Assembly (NCBI RefSeq): GCF_029407905.1
Contig: NC_073642.1
Coordinates: 8,804,001 to 8,868,000 of the forward strand
Origin: Bubalus kerabau
Lineage: Eukaryota > Chordata > Mammalia > Artiodactyla > Bovidae
DNA length: 64,000 bases
Direction: 5' to 3'
Numbering within the stretch: position 1 is the stretch's first letter; each line of letters opens with the position of its first letter. A model generated the notes under the pieces. The model made no database searches and was not told the DNA's origin. It worked only from the letters and a program-made list of their open reading frames with translations. Of this stretch, positions 10,394 through 21,369 are shown in pieces. The position numbers and the translations under genes were made by a program.

Positions 10394-12767
10394 CGGGCCT
10401 TTAAGAACCTTAATGACAACACTTAATAGCAACACTTGAGAATCAAGTCTCCTCTCTCTCCCTGTCTCTCTCTCACTCTCTTCACACCTTTCTCTTTCTT
10501 TCTGCTTCATGATGGAAACACATTTGCCGCAAGCCCAGGCGGGATGCCCTCTGCATCGGATTGAAGCGAGGGCTGCCCATCTGTGGCCCCACATTGCCCT
10601 GAACACACCTGCCAGTCATCGTAGGTCTTTATAAAAAAAACAAACACATTGAGATGGGATTTTTTTAACTGTGTCTTTAACATTTTTAGGGACATAGGAA
10701 ATTTACAAAGGGCCATCGTTCACCCAAGCTCGTGACCATTGTTAACGCTGCCAAATTCTGCCAAAACCCCCACTTTTCCCCCTCAGCGCCCCCCCACCGT
10801 TCTCTCCTTTCCGGAGGCCTGGGCGAGACGGGAGCTAGTCACTCGTTAAGGGCCGCGCTGCTGACGCCCTGCACCCGGTTGTCCCCGGTGTTCCGAGTCT
10901 TGCCTTCACACAGGTCCGATGGCTTCTGACGAGGTTATCTGGGGGCACTGGACAGAATGAGACTGGCTTTCAGTGAGGATGGGGAGAAGCCCAGCCTGGC
11001 TTCCCCACCCCCGCTTTCTGCACCCCACCTTCTAGCCCCCCCAGGAATTCTGGAGGAAACAGGCCCTGTTGGGAGTGTGGAAGACAGGCTTTGAGTAAAG
11101 GTCGTCCACATGCCAGTCTCCTGCCCCCACCCAGCCCCCAAGGACACAGACGGGAAGGGGTTGCCAGGGACTCAGCCCAACTGTTCATGCAGGTTTGCAA
11201 GGAAAGCGATTCCAACACCACCACAACAGTGCGAAGAAAAGCAGTAAATGGATTCAAGCATTCTAAGCTTTGTTGACATTTTCTCTGTTACTAGGACTTC
11301 TTCGTGGGTCTTACAGTTCTATGTTAGACCATGAAACATTTGCATACACATCGTCTTTAATGTCACTTTTATAACTTTTTTACGGTTCAGATATTCATCT
11401 ATACGTCTGTACAGAAAAAAAAAAAAAAGCTGCTATTTTTTTTGTTCTTTATCTTTGTGGATTTAATCTATGAAAACCTTCAGGTCTCCCCTCTTCCCTC
11501 TCTGCTCACTCCAAGAAACTTCTTATGCTTTGTACTAGAGTGCGTGACTTTCTTCCTCTCTTCCCAGTAATTGATACTTATATAACATAATTTGCCATGA
11601 ACTGTTTGATGCCTTTTTATAAATACATAGCCCTCCCTGCTCCCCCTGCCCCGTTAGTTATGTTCTACCCGTACGCTCTGTGGGCACGAGGCTGGTGAGG
11701 GGGGCGCGGAGAGATGGCGGGTGCCTGCCCCGACCCTCTCTCCCCAGCCTGCCCTCACACCGCGTCTGAGTCTGTTACAGTGCAAGACATGATACAAACT
11801 CAGGTCAGAAAAAAAAAGGTTAAATATATCGCACATCCTTGTTCAGTGTTGATACTCACCGTTGTTGACAAGTCTCAGCTTCTCTTTCCCTTGCCTTTGT
11901 TTCAGTTGTGACACACATATATCTATTTTTTTAATTCTTGGGTACAACAGCAGTTTTAACTGCAGACACTAGGCATTTGGATTACTATTTTTTTTAATGG
12001 CTATTTAATCCTTCCATCCCATGGAAAACAGCTGCTGAGTCCAGGGGTGCAGCGGCGCGAGCTCTAGCGGGCCCGTCTACGGCGTCCCGCCGCCACCCCG
12101 GCCCCCGACCGGACCTACCTGTCTTTAGAACCGGAGACGCCCCAGGGCAGGCCAGCCCCCAACCCCAGCGCCGGCGCGGTGTGGGCCGCACGGAGCCGCC
12201 GGCAGCCCCTCGCCAGGTCGGGACAGCAGGCGCCGCAGGGCTAGGCCCGTGCCCCCTGCCCCAGGGACCCAGGGCCTGGCCCAGGGGAGTCGTTCCCCGG
12301 CCAGCAAGCCGAGTGCTTGGAGCCCGGGGTCTCATTTTGTTTAGTTTTTAGCACTTCTCACCGGAGTGATGACAGCATAAGAGTTGCTTCTGGGATGGAA
12401 ATGTTTAAATTATGAGTAAGAACAAAGCTATACAGTACGGTGATTGCTAGTTGCAACGAGATTAAACACAAAAAAGAAGGTTGGTAGTTGCTTTTTGCTT
12501 ATCAGTAGTTTCAGTCCCACTATTTCCTCTAGTCTCTGTCCCATAGTTTTTCCCTTAAAAAAAAAAAAAAGAGAAAAAGAAAAAAATTAAGGTATTATAC
12601 GTAGGAGTTTTAATTTATTTTGTGATACCAGTTTCGATCACTGTAGAGAAGCCCCCTTATGAATTTAAATACTGAGAAAAGGCTTTGTGTGTGTGTGTGC
12701 GCGCATGTGTGTGTAAGACAGGACAGTTTAGGGGTTTTTGTTTTGTTTTTTTTCCCCAAGCATTTAT

Positions 12768-12775
12768 CTACCTCA
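12768..12775 (+). promoter_or_regulatory. let-7 seed match (8-mer) in IGF1R 3' UTR
   Basis: CTACCTCA is the 8-mer target of the let-7 family, which is known to act on IGF-pathway transcripts including IGF1R. It sits in an AU-rich context 17 nt before a Pumilio-type UGUAUAUA. Confidence 0.55.
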
Positions 12776-12792
12776 CTCTTATTTTTTATATG

Positions 12793-12800
12793 TGTATATA
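12793..12800 (+). promoter_or_regulatory. Pumilio response element, UGUAUAUA
   Basis: TGTATATA matches the PUM1/PUM2 consensus UGUAHAUA exactly. It lies 17 nt downstream of the let-7 seed match in an AU-rich stretch. Confidence 0.5.
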
Positions 12801-13694
12801 TAAAAGGAGTACATCTCACATTTCTCAGCACCTGACAATATGCCGTTGATACTGGTAACCTCATGCACACCACAGGCCGTACACACCGGGTGACGCAGGG
12901 CGAGGCCAGCCTGTATCCCGGGGTCACAGCAGCTCGAGCTCACCTCCCCACTCGCCTTTCTCTGCGATGGCTCATTTGGCGTCGCTCCTGTTCTCCTCCT
13001 GACTCAGTTTCCCCAGAGGCGGGGCGGGGCCTGGCAGGTTGTCTTGGAAACCAGCTACTCGGTGCAGACTAGGGGGAGGGGCGGTGGTTTCCATTCTGGG
13101 GACCAGGCCGAGCCAGGGGCCCCACCGCCCCTGTGGCCGCGGGGTGGCCGCTGGGCCCTCAGCGGGGTCAACTCAGCAGCCCCTGCAGCCACGTGGGCTC
13201 CGAGAGCCCGGAGAGCGCCTCCTCCTGCGGGTTCTCAACCTGGTGGTGGCCAGCCCCAGGTAGGATGCAGGAAGAGTCCCCGCCTCCCTATCCAGGCTGT
13301 TCTCTCCACCTCGCCCTCACCTCCTTCCCAGGGGCAAACAAAGACGTACCAAACCTTTGGGCTGGAAGGGGCTGTGCCTCCTCCCCCGCTGCCGCTGCTC
13401 ACAGGCGGACGGCGCCCCCTCCAGCAGCTGCTCTCACAGGCACTGGCGTTTCATCTGGGAAATGCAGACGAGGGGATCTCCCCAAGGGTGGCGGCTCCTT
13501 TCTGCTCCCAGGACTGCAGTTGTGCTCAGGAGCTCCTCTCTCCTGCTGGAACACCCCTCTCCTTCCCCGAGTCCCCTGGCATCTTAAGGTCACTGAGAAG
13601 TAGTGTCTGATCAGGGTTTCCCGCTTCCCCACTGTAGGTGACCCCGTGGAATAGCGGCCTCTCCTCCGTTTTGCACATACCTACCGGTTTCCAC

Positions 13695-13701
13695 AACTGG
13701 A
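13695..13701 (+). promoter_or_regulatory. miR-145 seed match (7-mer)
   Basis: AACTGGA is complementary to miR-145 positions 2-8. IGF1R is a reported miR-145 target. The base after it is T rather than A, so this is a 7-mer only. Confidence 0.4.
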
Positions 13702-13855
13702 TTTCTACAGATCATTCAGCTGGTTATAAGGGTTTTGTTTAAACTGTCCGAGTTGTTGGTGTCACTTTTTGTTTTATGTAGGTGGTTTTCCTTTAAGTAG
13801 ACAGAAAACACTAACAGTATAGTGCCCATCATAACAAATGCTTCAGAAACACTTA

Positions 13856-13861
13856 AATAAA
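13856..13861 (+). terminator. Possible proximal poly(A) signal AATAAA
   Basis: A canonical AATAAA stands in AAATAAAAGAG about 3.7 kb into the 3' UTR. If used it would remove the miR-99/100 and miR-7 sites downstream. Usage cannot be judged from sequence. Confidence 0.35.
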
Positions 13862-15511
13862 AGAGAATTTTTTGCTTGTGTTATGGTGCAGTCATTTTAC
13901 TGGACCAAACCACCCACCTTGACTATACCAAGGCATCATCTGTCCACAGTTCTAGCCTAATTTTACGCTCGTTTCCCCACCTCTTCTTGGTTTCCTCCTC
14001 TGTATGCTCCAAATAACTTAAGCTGAGTTGTGGCATTCTCCATGCAGCCTCCTTCTGACAGCAGCTTGCACTGCTTGACGTGACGTGAACCACTGAGGCA
14101 CATCATTGAACTGATGTGAGCATTAAAACCTGATCACACACAGCCCTTCCCTGAGGCAGCAGGAGCTGGTGTATTCTGGAGACGTTGTTGAACTGCAGCT
14201 GGGTGAGACCCAGACCACCCCAGGACTCCCTTAGAGGATGTCCTGACATTTGACACAGTTGGAATGAGCTTCCTCCTTGGAAGAGAGAAGACCGTGTTCA
14301 TGGCCCACACTGGCCTTTCCTTCCAGCCTGTTTCTTATGACTTGGAACATTTCAATAATAGAGAAAAAAAAAAAAAGTTATTGTGGAACTACTCAATGGA
14401 AAAATGCTTGGCATGAAGTGGTGTGTTTTCAGTTGGGTAACAGATGTCAGAGCCAAGTATGATGCCAAATTCTAGGCCAGTTTGTTCCACTGAAGCCTCT
14501 TTCTCAGCAGCCCACCTCTGCTGGCAGGTGGCTGTATGGGATACAGGCCGCTGTTATGACAAGGCCACACGTAGCTCAGAGCAGTGAGAAGGCTAGGATA
14601 CTTGGTCCAAGGTCCTCAGCTGTCACTGTTGGGTCCTCTGGCCAGACAGTGTCAAAGGCAACTCTTTCCAGAACACAGGTACCCTCCAGTTGACAGTAAA
14701 GCTCCATGGTATGCCTTGGCCCATTCCAGCAGTCCCAGTAATGCATTTAAGGTTTGGGGTTTGTTCTTTTGTTAATATTTTTGTGTTTGTTGGCTGTCTT
14801 TCCATTTCCTGGGCTAAGCAGCATTGGGAGACATGGCCCAGAGATCCACTCTTTAAGAACCAGTGATGAAAATCAAACTGTTAACTCCACTCTGACATAG
14901 TGGGTGGTACAGATGAGAACGTCAAGAGAGGATGTTGCTTATATTGAACCTCTGTTGCCAGAGATGCTGAAGATACAGACCTTGGACAGGCCATAGGGTT
15001 TCATTTTTGGCCTCCAGCTTAGATGACTAGTTGGTCATTTAGAGAAAAAGCAGATGAACACTCCTTGATGGTGGAATGAGGAAGTGGCAGGAAACCATTG
15101 TAAGAGGGATCGTGAATGACATGGAGAGAGGAAAGCATGAGCAGAAGGTACAGGGCTTGGAAGAAGTGTGGGCTGTGCTTGGAACTTGATGGTTTCTGAA
15201 GGTATCAGACCACATCAAGGCTCAACAGTCATCCATGGGCATTTGGTGTCAACAGATAAACCTAACATCCTACTTTGGAAACTGTTACTGCGGAGTTCAG
15301 TCAAATTGTTCAAGAACACGAACTGCATCGCACCCGTCAGTTGTCAGTTCTGGGGCATGACTTTAGGGTTTTGTTTTATTTTGTTTATGCAAGAACATAA
15401 CGATCGCTCATCTGTATGTCCACGTTTGTGTGTGTCCACATCTTTCTGGTAAACATCGTTGTAATTAGTCACTCATTAGCGTTTTCAATAGGGCTTTTAA
15501 GTCCAGTAGAT

Positions 15512-15519
15512 TACGGGTA
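15512..15519 (+). promoter_or_regulatory. miR-99/100 seed match (8-mer)
   Basis: TACGGGTA is complementary to miR-99a/100 positions 2-8 with an A opposite position 1. Its CpG makes a chance match less likely in this AT-rich stretch. IGF1R is a reported target of this family. Confidence 0.55.
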
Positions 15520-15843
15520 GTCAGTTGACGAAGATCTGGTTTACAAGAACTAATTAAATGTTTCATTGCATTTTTGTAAGAACATAGAATAATTTTATAA
15601 AATGTTTGTAGTTTATAATTGCTGAGAATAATTTAAAGACACTTTTTTTCTCTGTGTGTGCAAATGTGTATTTGTGATCCATTTTTTTTAGGACACCTGT
15701 TTACTAGCTAGCTTTACAAGATGCCAAAAAAAGGATTTTTCCCTGACCCAAGCCGTGGCTCACCCTCTTTCCCCCCATGCTTTGTGCCCAAGTTTATAAC
15801 AAAGGAACGATTTAAGAAGTAGTTCTGTATCTTCAGTATCTTG

Positions 15844-15851
15844 GTCTTCCA
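15844..15851 (+). promoter_or_regulatory. miR-7 seed match (8-mer)
   Basis: GTCTTCCA is the 8-mer target of miR-7, which is reported to repress IGF1R in mammals. Confidence 0.5.
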
Positions 15852-16960
15852 GAACCCCCTGGTTGGGTAGGGGATCATCTTTTACTGCTCATTTCCCTTT
15901 GGAGTGTAGCTACTTTAACAGACTGAAAGAACCTCATTGGCCAAGCAAATCGCAGAGGTGTTGCAGCCCAGCGGCGCCATGGCACCATCCACATCTGGTG
16001 GGGTTGGTTGGTACCGTTAGGCGGTGCCTCACGATGGAAGGACTCCATCGCACGGCTCACGGTTTTCACGATGAGCGCAGCACACAGACCGCCACAGAAA
16101 GATGGTGATTCTGGCGCCCGCAGGCCGTTTGCTTCCATGCCTCATATCATGGTTAATGCTTTGCTATGGCAAGGAAGAGACCCTATTTTTATTTGAGGCA
16201 GAACACCGAACATAGATGTTTTTCAATAGAAAACAAACTCTTTTTAATAAAAACTACCCACATTCAAGATCTTTTTTAAGTTTGACTCCATTGCTTCCTG
16301 CTCTCAGTGGGTTATTGGCCATATCAACACAGCTCCACAAAATCCCCATCGCTGGAAACACCTGGGTGTTTTGTGCTACATGGGAGAAAGTTCCAGAAAC
16401 AATTTGGGGTTTGTTTGCAACTTTTCCTTTGGATGTTTGGTGTTGTGCAGACACTACCACAGGTGATAGATGCTTGGCAAAGACACCTGTCTGCTTTCTA
16501 AGCCAGTGAGGTTGAGATTGGGGTTTGCCAGAGTTTGTCTACCTCTGGGACAAAAAAAAAAAAAAATCAAACCAGAAGGCACGATGGAATGGATGCATCA
16601 CAAATAATGCATTTTCTGAGTTTTCTTGTTTAAAAAAAAGTTTTTAAAAAAAAAGTAAAAAAATTTAAAAAAGGTAACAACATGGCCAATTTGTTACATA
16701 AAATGACTTTCTGTGTATAAATTATTCCTAAAAAATTCCTCTGTTTATATGAAAAAATCAGTAGATGAAAAAAATTTCAAAATGTTTTTTTGTATATTCT
16801 GTTGTAAGAATTTATTCCTGTTATTGCAATATACTCTGGATTCTTTACATTACCGAAAAAAAAGAAACTTTGTCTATTTTGAATGGCTGAAGCTAAGGCA
16901 ACTTTAGTTTCTCTTACTCTGCTTTTTTCTAGTAGTTAAAGTACTACATGGTTTAAGTTA

Positions 16961-16966
16961 AATAAA
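16961..16966 (+). terminator. IGF1R: IGF1R distal poly(A) signal AATAAA
   Basis: AATAAA within TTAAATAAAGAATTC is followed within 20-40 nt by a TTTGGTCTCTGATTTT stretch of the U/GU-rich kind, then a run of 13 C. The distance from the stop fits the long IGF1R transcript. After it the sequence character changes, and ruminant SINEs reappear by 17446. Confidence 0.85.
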
Positions 16967-17445
16967 GAATTCTGTATGCACTTTGGTCTCTGATTTTGCC
17001 CCCCCCCCCCCGCTTCTGAGCAAGGAAGCTGAGCTGTGGGTGGCATGTATGTTCACACACGTCGCTGGGAGGCGTTCTGCGTGAAGGCTTCACCCTGTTT
17101 CTGACAGCTCGACCTTCTTGGCATGCACGTTGTGGGTGAACAGGAAAGCTATTCTCCATTACATCAGCAGAAGAAAATTTGAATTTCTATAAAATATAGA
17201 TATCTGTACTTGATTTTTGATTGCTGTGTAGGCTTTTCCAGGCGGGCAGGTTTCATCTGGGCGTTTCTGGGGCAAAGGACTCTCTTCACACTTTCGCATC
17301 CTGGTTGGTCCCTCATGGTCTGCACACCACCTCAGAAGGCACAGGCAAGGCCTCGGACACACGCACAGGGTGAGGCTCACTGGCATTGCAGACACGTTAG
17401 TTACTTTTCAGCCGACGATCTTGGCCTACCCCAGGATGCTGTGCG

Positions 17446-17656
17446 AAGTCACTTGAGTCCTGTCTGACTCTGTGCAACCCTAGGGACTGTAGCCACCAGG
17501 CTCCTCTGTCCATGGGATTCCCTAGGCAAGAATCCTGGAGTGGGTTGTCCTGCCCACCTCCAGGGGATCTTCCCAACCCAAGGATTAAGCCCACATCTCT
17601 TCTGTCTCCAGCACTGGCAGGTGGGTTCTTGACCATTAGCACCACCTGGGAAGCCC
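17446..17656 (-). repeat. Bov-tA SINE, antisense
   Basis: The reverse-complement Bov-A body (CTGTCTGACTCTGTGCAACC, CTCCTCTGTCCATGGGATTC) is followed by the complement of the tRNA-like head, ending CACCTGGGAAGCCC. Confidence 0.92.
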
Positions 17657-18399
17657 TGGCCCAGAGACTACAAATCCCAGGATCATTATCTTTGCCAGAG
17701 GAAATGTCATGGTAGGAAGTGTGAAGACATGTTCTATGGAAACGAGCTGTACATGTTCTAGAATCAAACCTTACACATCAGGAAGACACGCTGATCCTTT
17801 ATTAAACTTTGATCATGGGATTTTTTTACATCAGTAATAAAATCAGGCTACTGGACAAAGGGGGTTAACTAGCCAGGTGTAGGAGGTAGAAATAAATGAA
17901 AGGCTGTGCTTGCTTACGACCTGGTGAGTGTCAAGGACTTGGACCTAAAAACGAAAAACGGGACTCCCAACTCTCGGTGTTGCCCTGGAGTTTTGCTTCC
18001 CATTGTCACGGAGAGCCTGGTACCCAGGAGACCTTCACTAAGGACCTGTGACTCACAGCAGGCTCACGTGAGGCTCGGGTGGGCATCTCACCTCTGGAAA
18101 GAGCCCAGCAGGCAAGATTCCCACCACCCCGGGCTGGTGGCGCTGTGCCTCCAGGCTGCAGAGGCTCAGTCTGCACCTGTCCTCAGCCAGGGGAGCAGCA
18201 GGGTCTCCTGAGGATGAAGGTGCTGGGGTTGAGACCTGCAATACCCTCTCCCCACCACGCCCCTGCCCAAGCCCGCAATCCAGCAGAACTACTTCCGTAT
18301 CCACCCTCAGGTCCAGCTACGAGCCCACACGCAGCACTCTGTCATCGCTAACGAACATTCACATCCACTCTCTCACCAGGTCTTCACAGCAACTCTGCA

Positions 18400-18500
18400 A
18401 AGGAAGGATTTCTATTCCTTTGTTTTATAGATTAGCAAACAGGCAGACACGTCCAAGATACCCCAGCTGTTAAATGACCGACCCAGGGCTGAGCGTTTTG
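18400..18500 (-). repeat. MIR-like SINE fragment
   Basis: TTTTATAGATTAGCAAACAG, then CCCCAGCTGTTAAATGACC and ACCCAGGGCTGAG, follow the reverse complement of the MIR core and 3' region ('fraction of bases down to background, remove' type of paired tail). It is old and diverged. Confidence 0.5.
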
Positions 18501-19499
18501 AGGCTGTGTCAGCTTTCAAACTGTCTCAGAACTGCCTGCACCTCAGCCGTAACTAAAGAGACCCCAGTGTGTATCGGGGTGATGGCAGGCCACTTAAGAC
18601 CAGGTGAATGGGGCTCTGGCTGCTCCCGAAAGAACCCTGGAGGCCACAGTGGGTGGGAGATGATGGGTGTTCATCAAGAGCTCTGGGCCTCTGGTGACAT
18701 CTAAACGTTTGCTTGGCACCAAGCCACACACATTTTACAATCTGAAATAACACTGGAGCTGGGTCCAAGAGGAGGCCTGCTTGCCACCGTCCTGAGACGA
18801 GCTAAAATAAGGTGGGGTTGGGGGGAGAGGCCCAGAGCTCTGGGTAGCAGGTGTTTGTCTACAATTGCAGAAGGCTCTCCTCATTAATAGCCGTGCAACC
18901 AGACCTGTGCTTGGTGTCCAGACCACCCCGCCCCTCTTGCTGCCTTTGGTCTGCTGCAGTAGGACTTTGATCTGTTCTATGTCAAGTGAGCCAGTTCCAT
19001 TCGCAAAGGGGTCCTGTAAAATCTATCCCAAACACACGAGTGTGCTGGAGGGCTAATGGTAAAGTGTGTTCCTTTGCCCAGTTCCTTTGTTATTAAGGTA
19101 CAGCTGCTTTTTCTTACACTGAATAAATCTGGGCATTAAGTAAATGATTTTTCTTCAAATGAAATTAAGTAGAAAATTACAGTGTGAGCATACCAACATA
19201 ACAAGAAATTCCCAGAGCTTAGCTCTTCCGCCAAAAAATAATATGGCCAAAGGGGTTTCCAATGGAAATGTACCCCTAGAAAACACTGGGACAGTGAGAC
19301 CTTGCTATGAGCAGCTTGGCACAGCGCCATAAAGGCAAAATGAATGATGTAAAGAGCAGGTTCTGTTGCTTAAAAGACAGAAAAATACTGTCCATGGTAG
19401 AAGAGCTAAACCCAGCTATTAACCTTTGCTTTGGGGCCAGACACTATGGGGGAATGTGACCTGGGAGGGCTACCATGAAAAGCAGTACAGCAGCGCCTC

Positions 19500-19561
19500 C
19501 AAAAAAGTAAACTCAGCATCACCATATGATCCAGCAATCCCACTAGGTACAGTCACACACG

Positions 19562-19592
<31 letters not shown>

Positions 19593-19965
19593 CTAAACCA
19601 GGATTCTAAGAGACATTTGCACACCAGTGTTCATAGCAGTAGCATTTTCACAACAGCCAAAAGGTGGAAGCAGCCCAATGTCCATCAAAAAATGAATGGA
19701 TAAACAAAATGTATTCTATATATACAATGGGGGTATTAGCCTTAAAGGAAGGAAATTCTGACACATGCCACATGGATCAACCTTGAAAATATTTTGCTAA
19801 GTGAAATGAGCCAGTCACAAACGGACAAAAGTTCCATTAATATGAGGTCTCCAGAGTAGTCAGATTCAGAGAGGAAGGGTAGAATAGTGGATGCCAAGGG
19901 CCAGAGGGAGAAGGGAGAAGATAATGTTAATGAGTGTGGAGTTTCAGTTTGGGATGATGGTGGTG
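19500..19965 (+). repeat. L1 3'-end fragment with internal (CA)n
   Basis: CACCATATGATCCAGCAATC, TTCATAGCAGTAGCATTTTC, AAAAGGTGGAAGCAGCCCAA and TGGATAAACAAAATGTATTC are the usual end-of-ORF2/3' UTR text of mammalian L1. A CA tract (19553-19592) has expanded inside it. Confidence 0.88.
19553..19592. repeat. (CA)n microsatellite
   Basis: A CA dinucleotide tract with a short GCGCGC interruption, inside an L1 fragment. It is a likely polymorphic marker. Confidence 0.93.
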
Positions 19966-20326
19966 GCAAGGGTTGCCCGAGTCAATGTACATATTGCCAC
20001 TGAGCACAAAAAATGCTTAAAATGATAACTTTCATCTTATGTGTATTTTATGACAATTTTTTAAATGAAGTTAGAAAAAGCCCAAACACTAGAGACTCGG
20101 TGGCTCAGAGGGCGCTTGCAGCGCCTGGATGCACAGGCTCAGAGGACCAGCGGGGGCGCCCACAGTGGTGGCCACGCCCGAGTTTCCCCAGGTCAGCCAG
20201 TCACAGGTCATCCCACCACATGGGGCCCTGGGGACTGAAGCAGAGGTCCCAGCGATCGGACAGAACCACAGAGGCCCGACACATAGACTTTAAGAGGGAA
20301 AAAAGACATTACTAGCATTTCATTTT

Positions 20327-20598
20327 GGAGAAGGCAATGGCAACCCAATCCAGTACTCTTGCCTGAAAAATCCCATGGACGGAGGAGCCTGGTAGGCTGC
20401 AGTCCATGGGGTCGCTAGGAGTCGGACATGACTGAGTAACTTCACTTTCACTTTTCACTTTCATGCATTGGAGGAAATGGCAACCCACTCCAGTGTTCTT
20501 GCCTGGAGAATCCCAGGAACGGGGGAGCCTGGTGGGCTGCCGTCTATGGGGTCGCACAGAGTTGGACACGACTGAAGTGACTTAGCAGCAGCAGCAGC
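20327..20598 (+). repeat. Bov-A2 SINE (Bov-A dimer) with 13-bp target duplication
   Basis: Two Bov-A monomers in tandem are each marked by GGCAACCCA and a final TCGGACATGACTGAG- or TTGGACACGACTGAAG-type end. A CACTTTCACTTTTCACTTTC linker joins them and a (GCA)n tail follows. The target duplication AGCATTTCATTTT flanks the element exactly (20314-20326 and 20599-20611), so both ends are certain. It lies just beyond the PGPEP1L 3' end. Confidence 0.96.
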
Positions 20599-20608
20599 AG
20601 CATTTCAT

Positions 20609-20614
20609 TTTATT
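20609..20614 (-). terminator. PGPEP1L: Likely PGPEP1L poly(A) signal (AATAAA on - strand)
   Basis: TTTATT on the + strand gives AATAAA on the - strand, 219 nt past the PGPEP1L stop. It overlaps the inner target duplication of the Bov-A2 SINE, so sequence downstream of cleavage on the PGPEP1L strand is SINE. It is the only canonical hexamer I see in this short 3' UTR. Confidence 0.55.
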
Positions 20615-20832
20615 GTCAGGAAAACCATAACTGAAGCTAGTTAATCCCCTATGAAATGTCTGCCTTTCAGAGTGTTCTTCTTTCTTCTGACAATAAAATA
20701 ACCCTTTGTGATTTCGTTGAGCGAATTCAGAACATTTTTCCTCTGTGTAAACTGTTTTATAAGCAATTTTTTTTAAAAGCCCCTCAAAGCACAGTTTAAC
20801 TCTACACACAGGAGTGAAACATTTAATTTTCT

Positions 20833-21064
20833 CTAAAGGAGCGGTCCCCCAGTTGGTTCTCCCTGGCTGGAACTGCAAAGGCTGAGCTTCTGGTTTTGAG
20901 CCCGGCCTTTCTCAATCTCCTCCAGCATTTCCTGGATGAGGACTTGCAGGGCTTTCCCCAGCAGGCTGGCGGGCAGCCAAGGAGATAACGGAGGGACGTG
21001 GATGAGGGCCGCGAACCCATTTCCATGATGCAAAGACAGGTAGTAGGCGTAATCGCAGACATAC
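20833..21064 (-). CDS. PGPEP1L: PGPEP1L last coding exon (catalytic Cys and His)
   Basis: PGPEP1L is a paralogue of pyroglutamyl-peptidase I (PGPEP1), a cytosolic C15 cysteine peptidase that removes N-terminal pyroglutamate. Whether PGPEP1L has this activity is not established. On the - strand the exon follows acceptor TTATAG, and its first G completes the Arg codon of DAGR from the exon at 32874-33100. It reads YVCDYAYYLSLHHGNGFAAL, then IHVPPL, with the nucleophile Cys in YVCDY and the catalytic His in IHVPPL. The amphipathic end LLGKALQVLIQEMLEEIEKG follows, then a tail (CSSSQGEPTGGPLL) that does not resemble PGPEP1. The stop is TAG at 20833-20835. Reading frame and splice phase are intact. 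The gene converges on IGF1R, as in other mammals. Confidence 0.94.
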
Positions 21065-21369
21065 CTATAACCACACAAAATGCCAGGTTACTCCTTGGAC
21101 CGGCCTTGAACCTCAACTAAATGCAAGCAGAAGCGGCAGGGCCGCAGCTCCGAAGCACAAGGGGCCCGCCACCCAGGAGACCCAGCTTTTGTTCTTCTGT
21201 CTCAGAAAGAACCTGCTGCTGGGAAAAAGCCATGGAGAGGCTGGCTCCGGGTCTCGTGTCCAGCAAGTGGCTGATCCCTGGGAGGCACCAGATTTCCAAC
21301 CAAGGAATCCAAAAGGCTCTCTCTCCAGCCTGTGAATCCTCCTCATTCTCGTCTGCCTTGACTCATTTT

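Larger units (their letters stand above)
10174..16985 (+). other. IGF1R: IGF1R 3' UTR
   Basis: From the stop codon to the AATAAA at 16961 is about 6.8 kb, in line with the very long 3' UTR known for mammalian IGF1R. It is almost free of ruminant transposons, unlike the flanks, which fits purifying selection. It alternates AT-rich parts (11280-11650, 15540-15720, 16540-16900) with GC- and CpG-rich parts (12030-12330, 13010-13420). Another AATAAA at 13856-13861 could serve as an upstream poly(A) signal. Several microRNA-type seed matches are listed separately. No long conserved reading frame is visible. Confidence 0.88.
16986..20832. other. Intergenic gap between convergent IGF1R and PGPEP1L
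   Basis: About 3.8 kb separate the IGF1R poly(A) signal from the PGPEP1L stop codon. The gap contains an antisense SINE (17446-17656), a MIR-like fragment (about 18400-18500), an L1 3' fragment with an internal (CA)n (19500-19965), a Bov-A2 dimer (20327-20598) and the likely PGPEP1L poly(A) signal. I see no exon or RNA gene. Confidence 0.8.
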
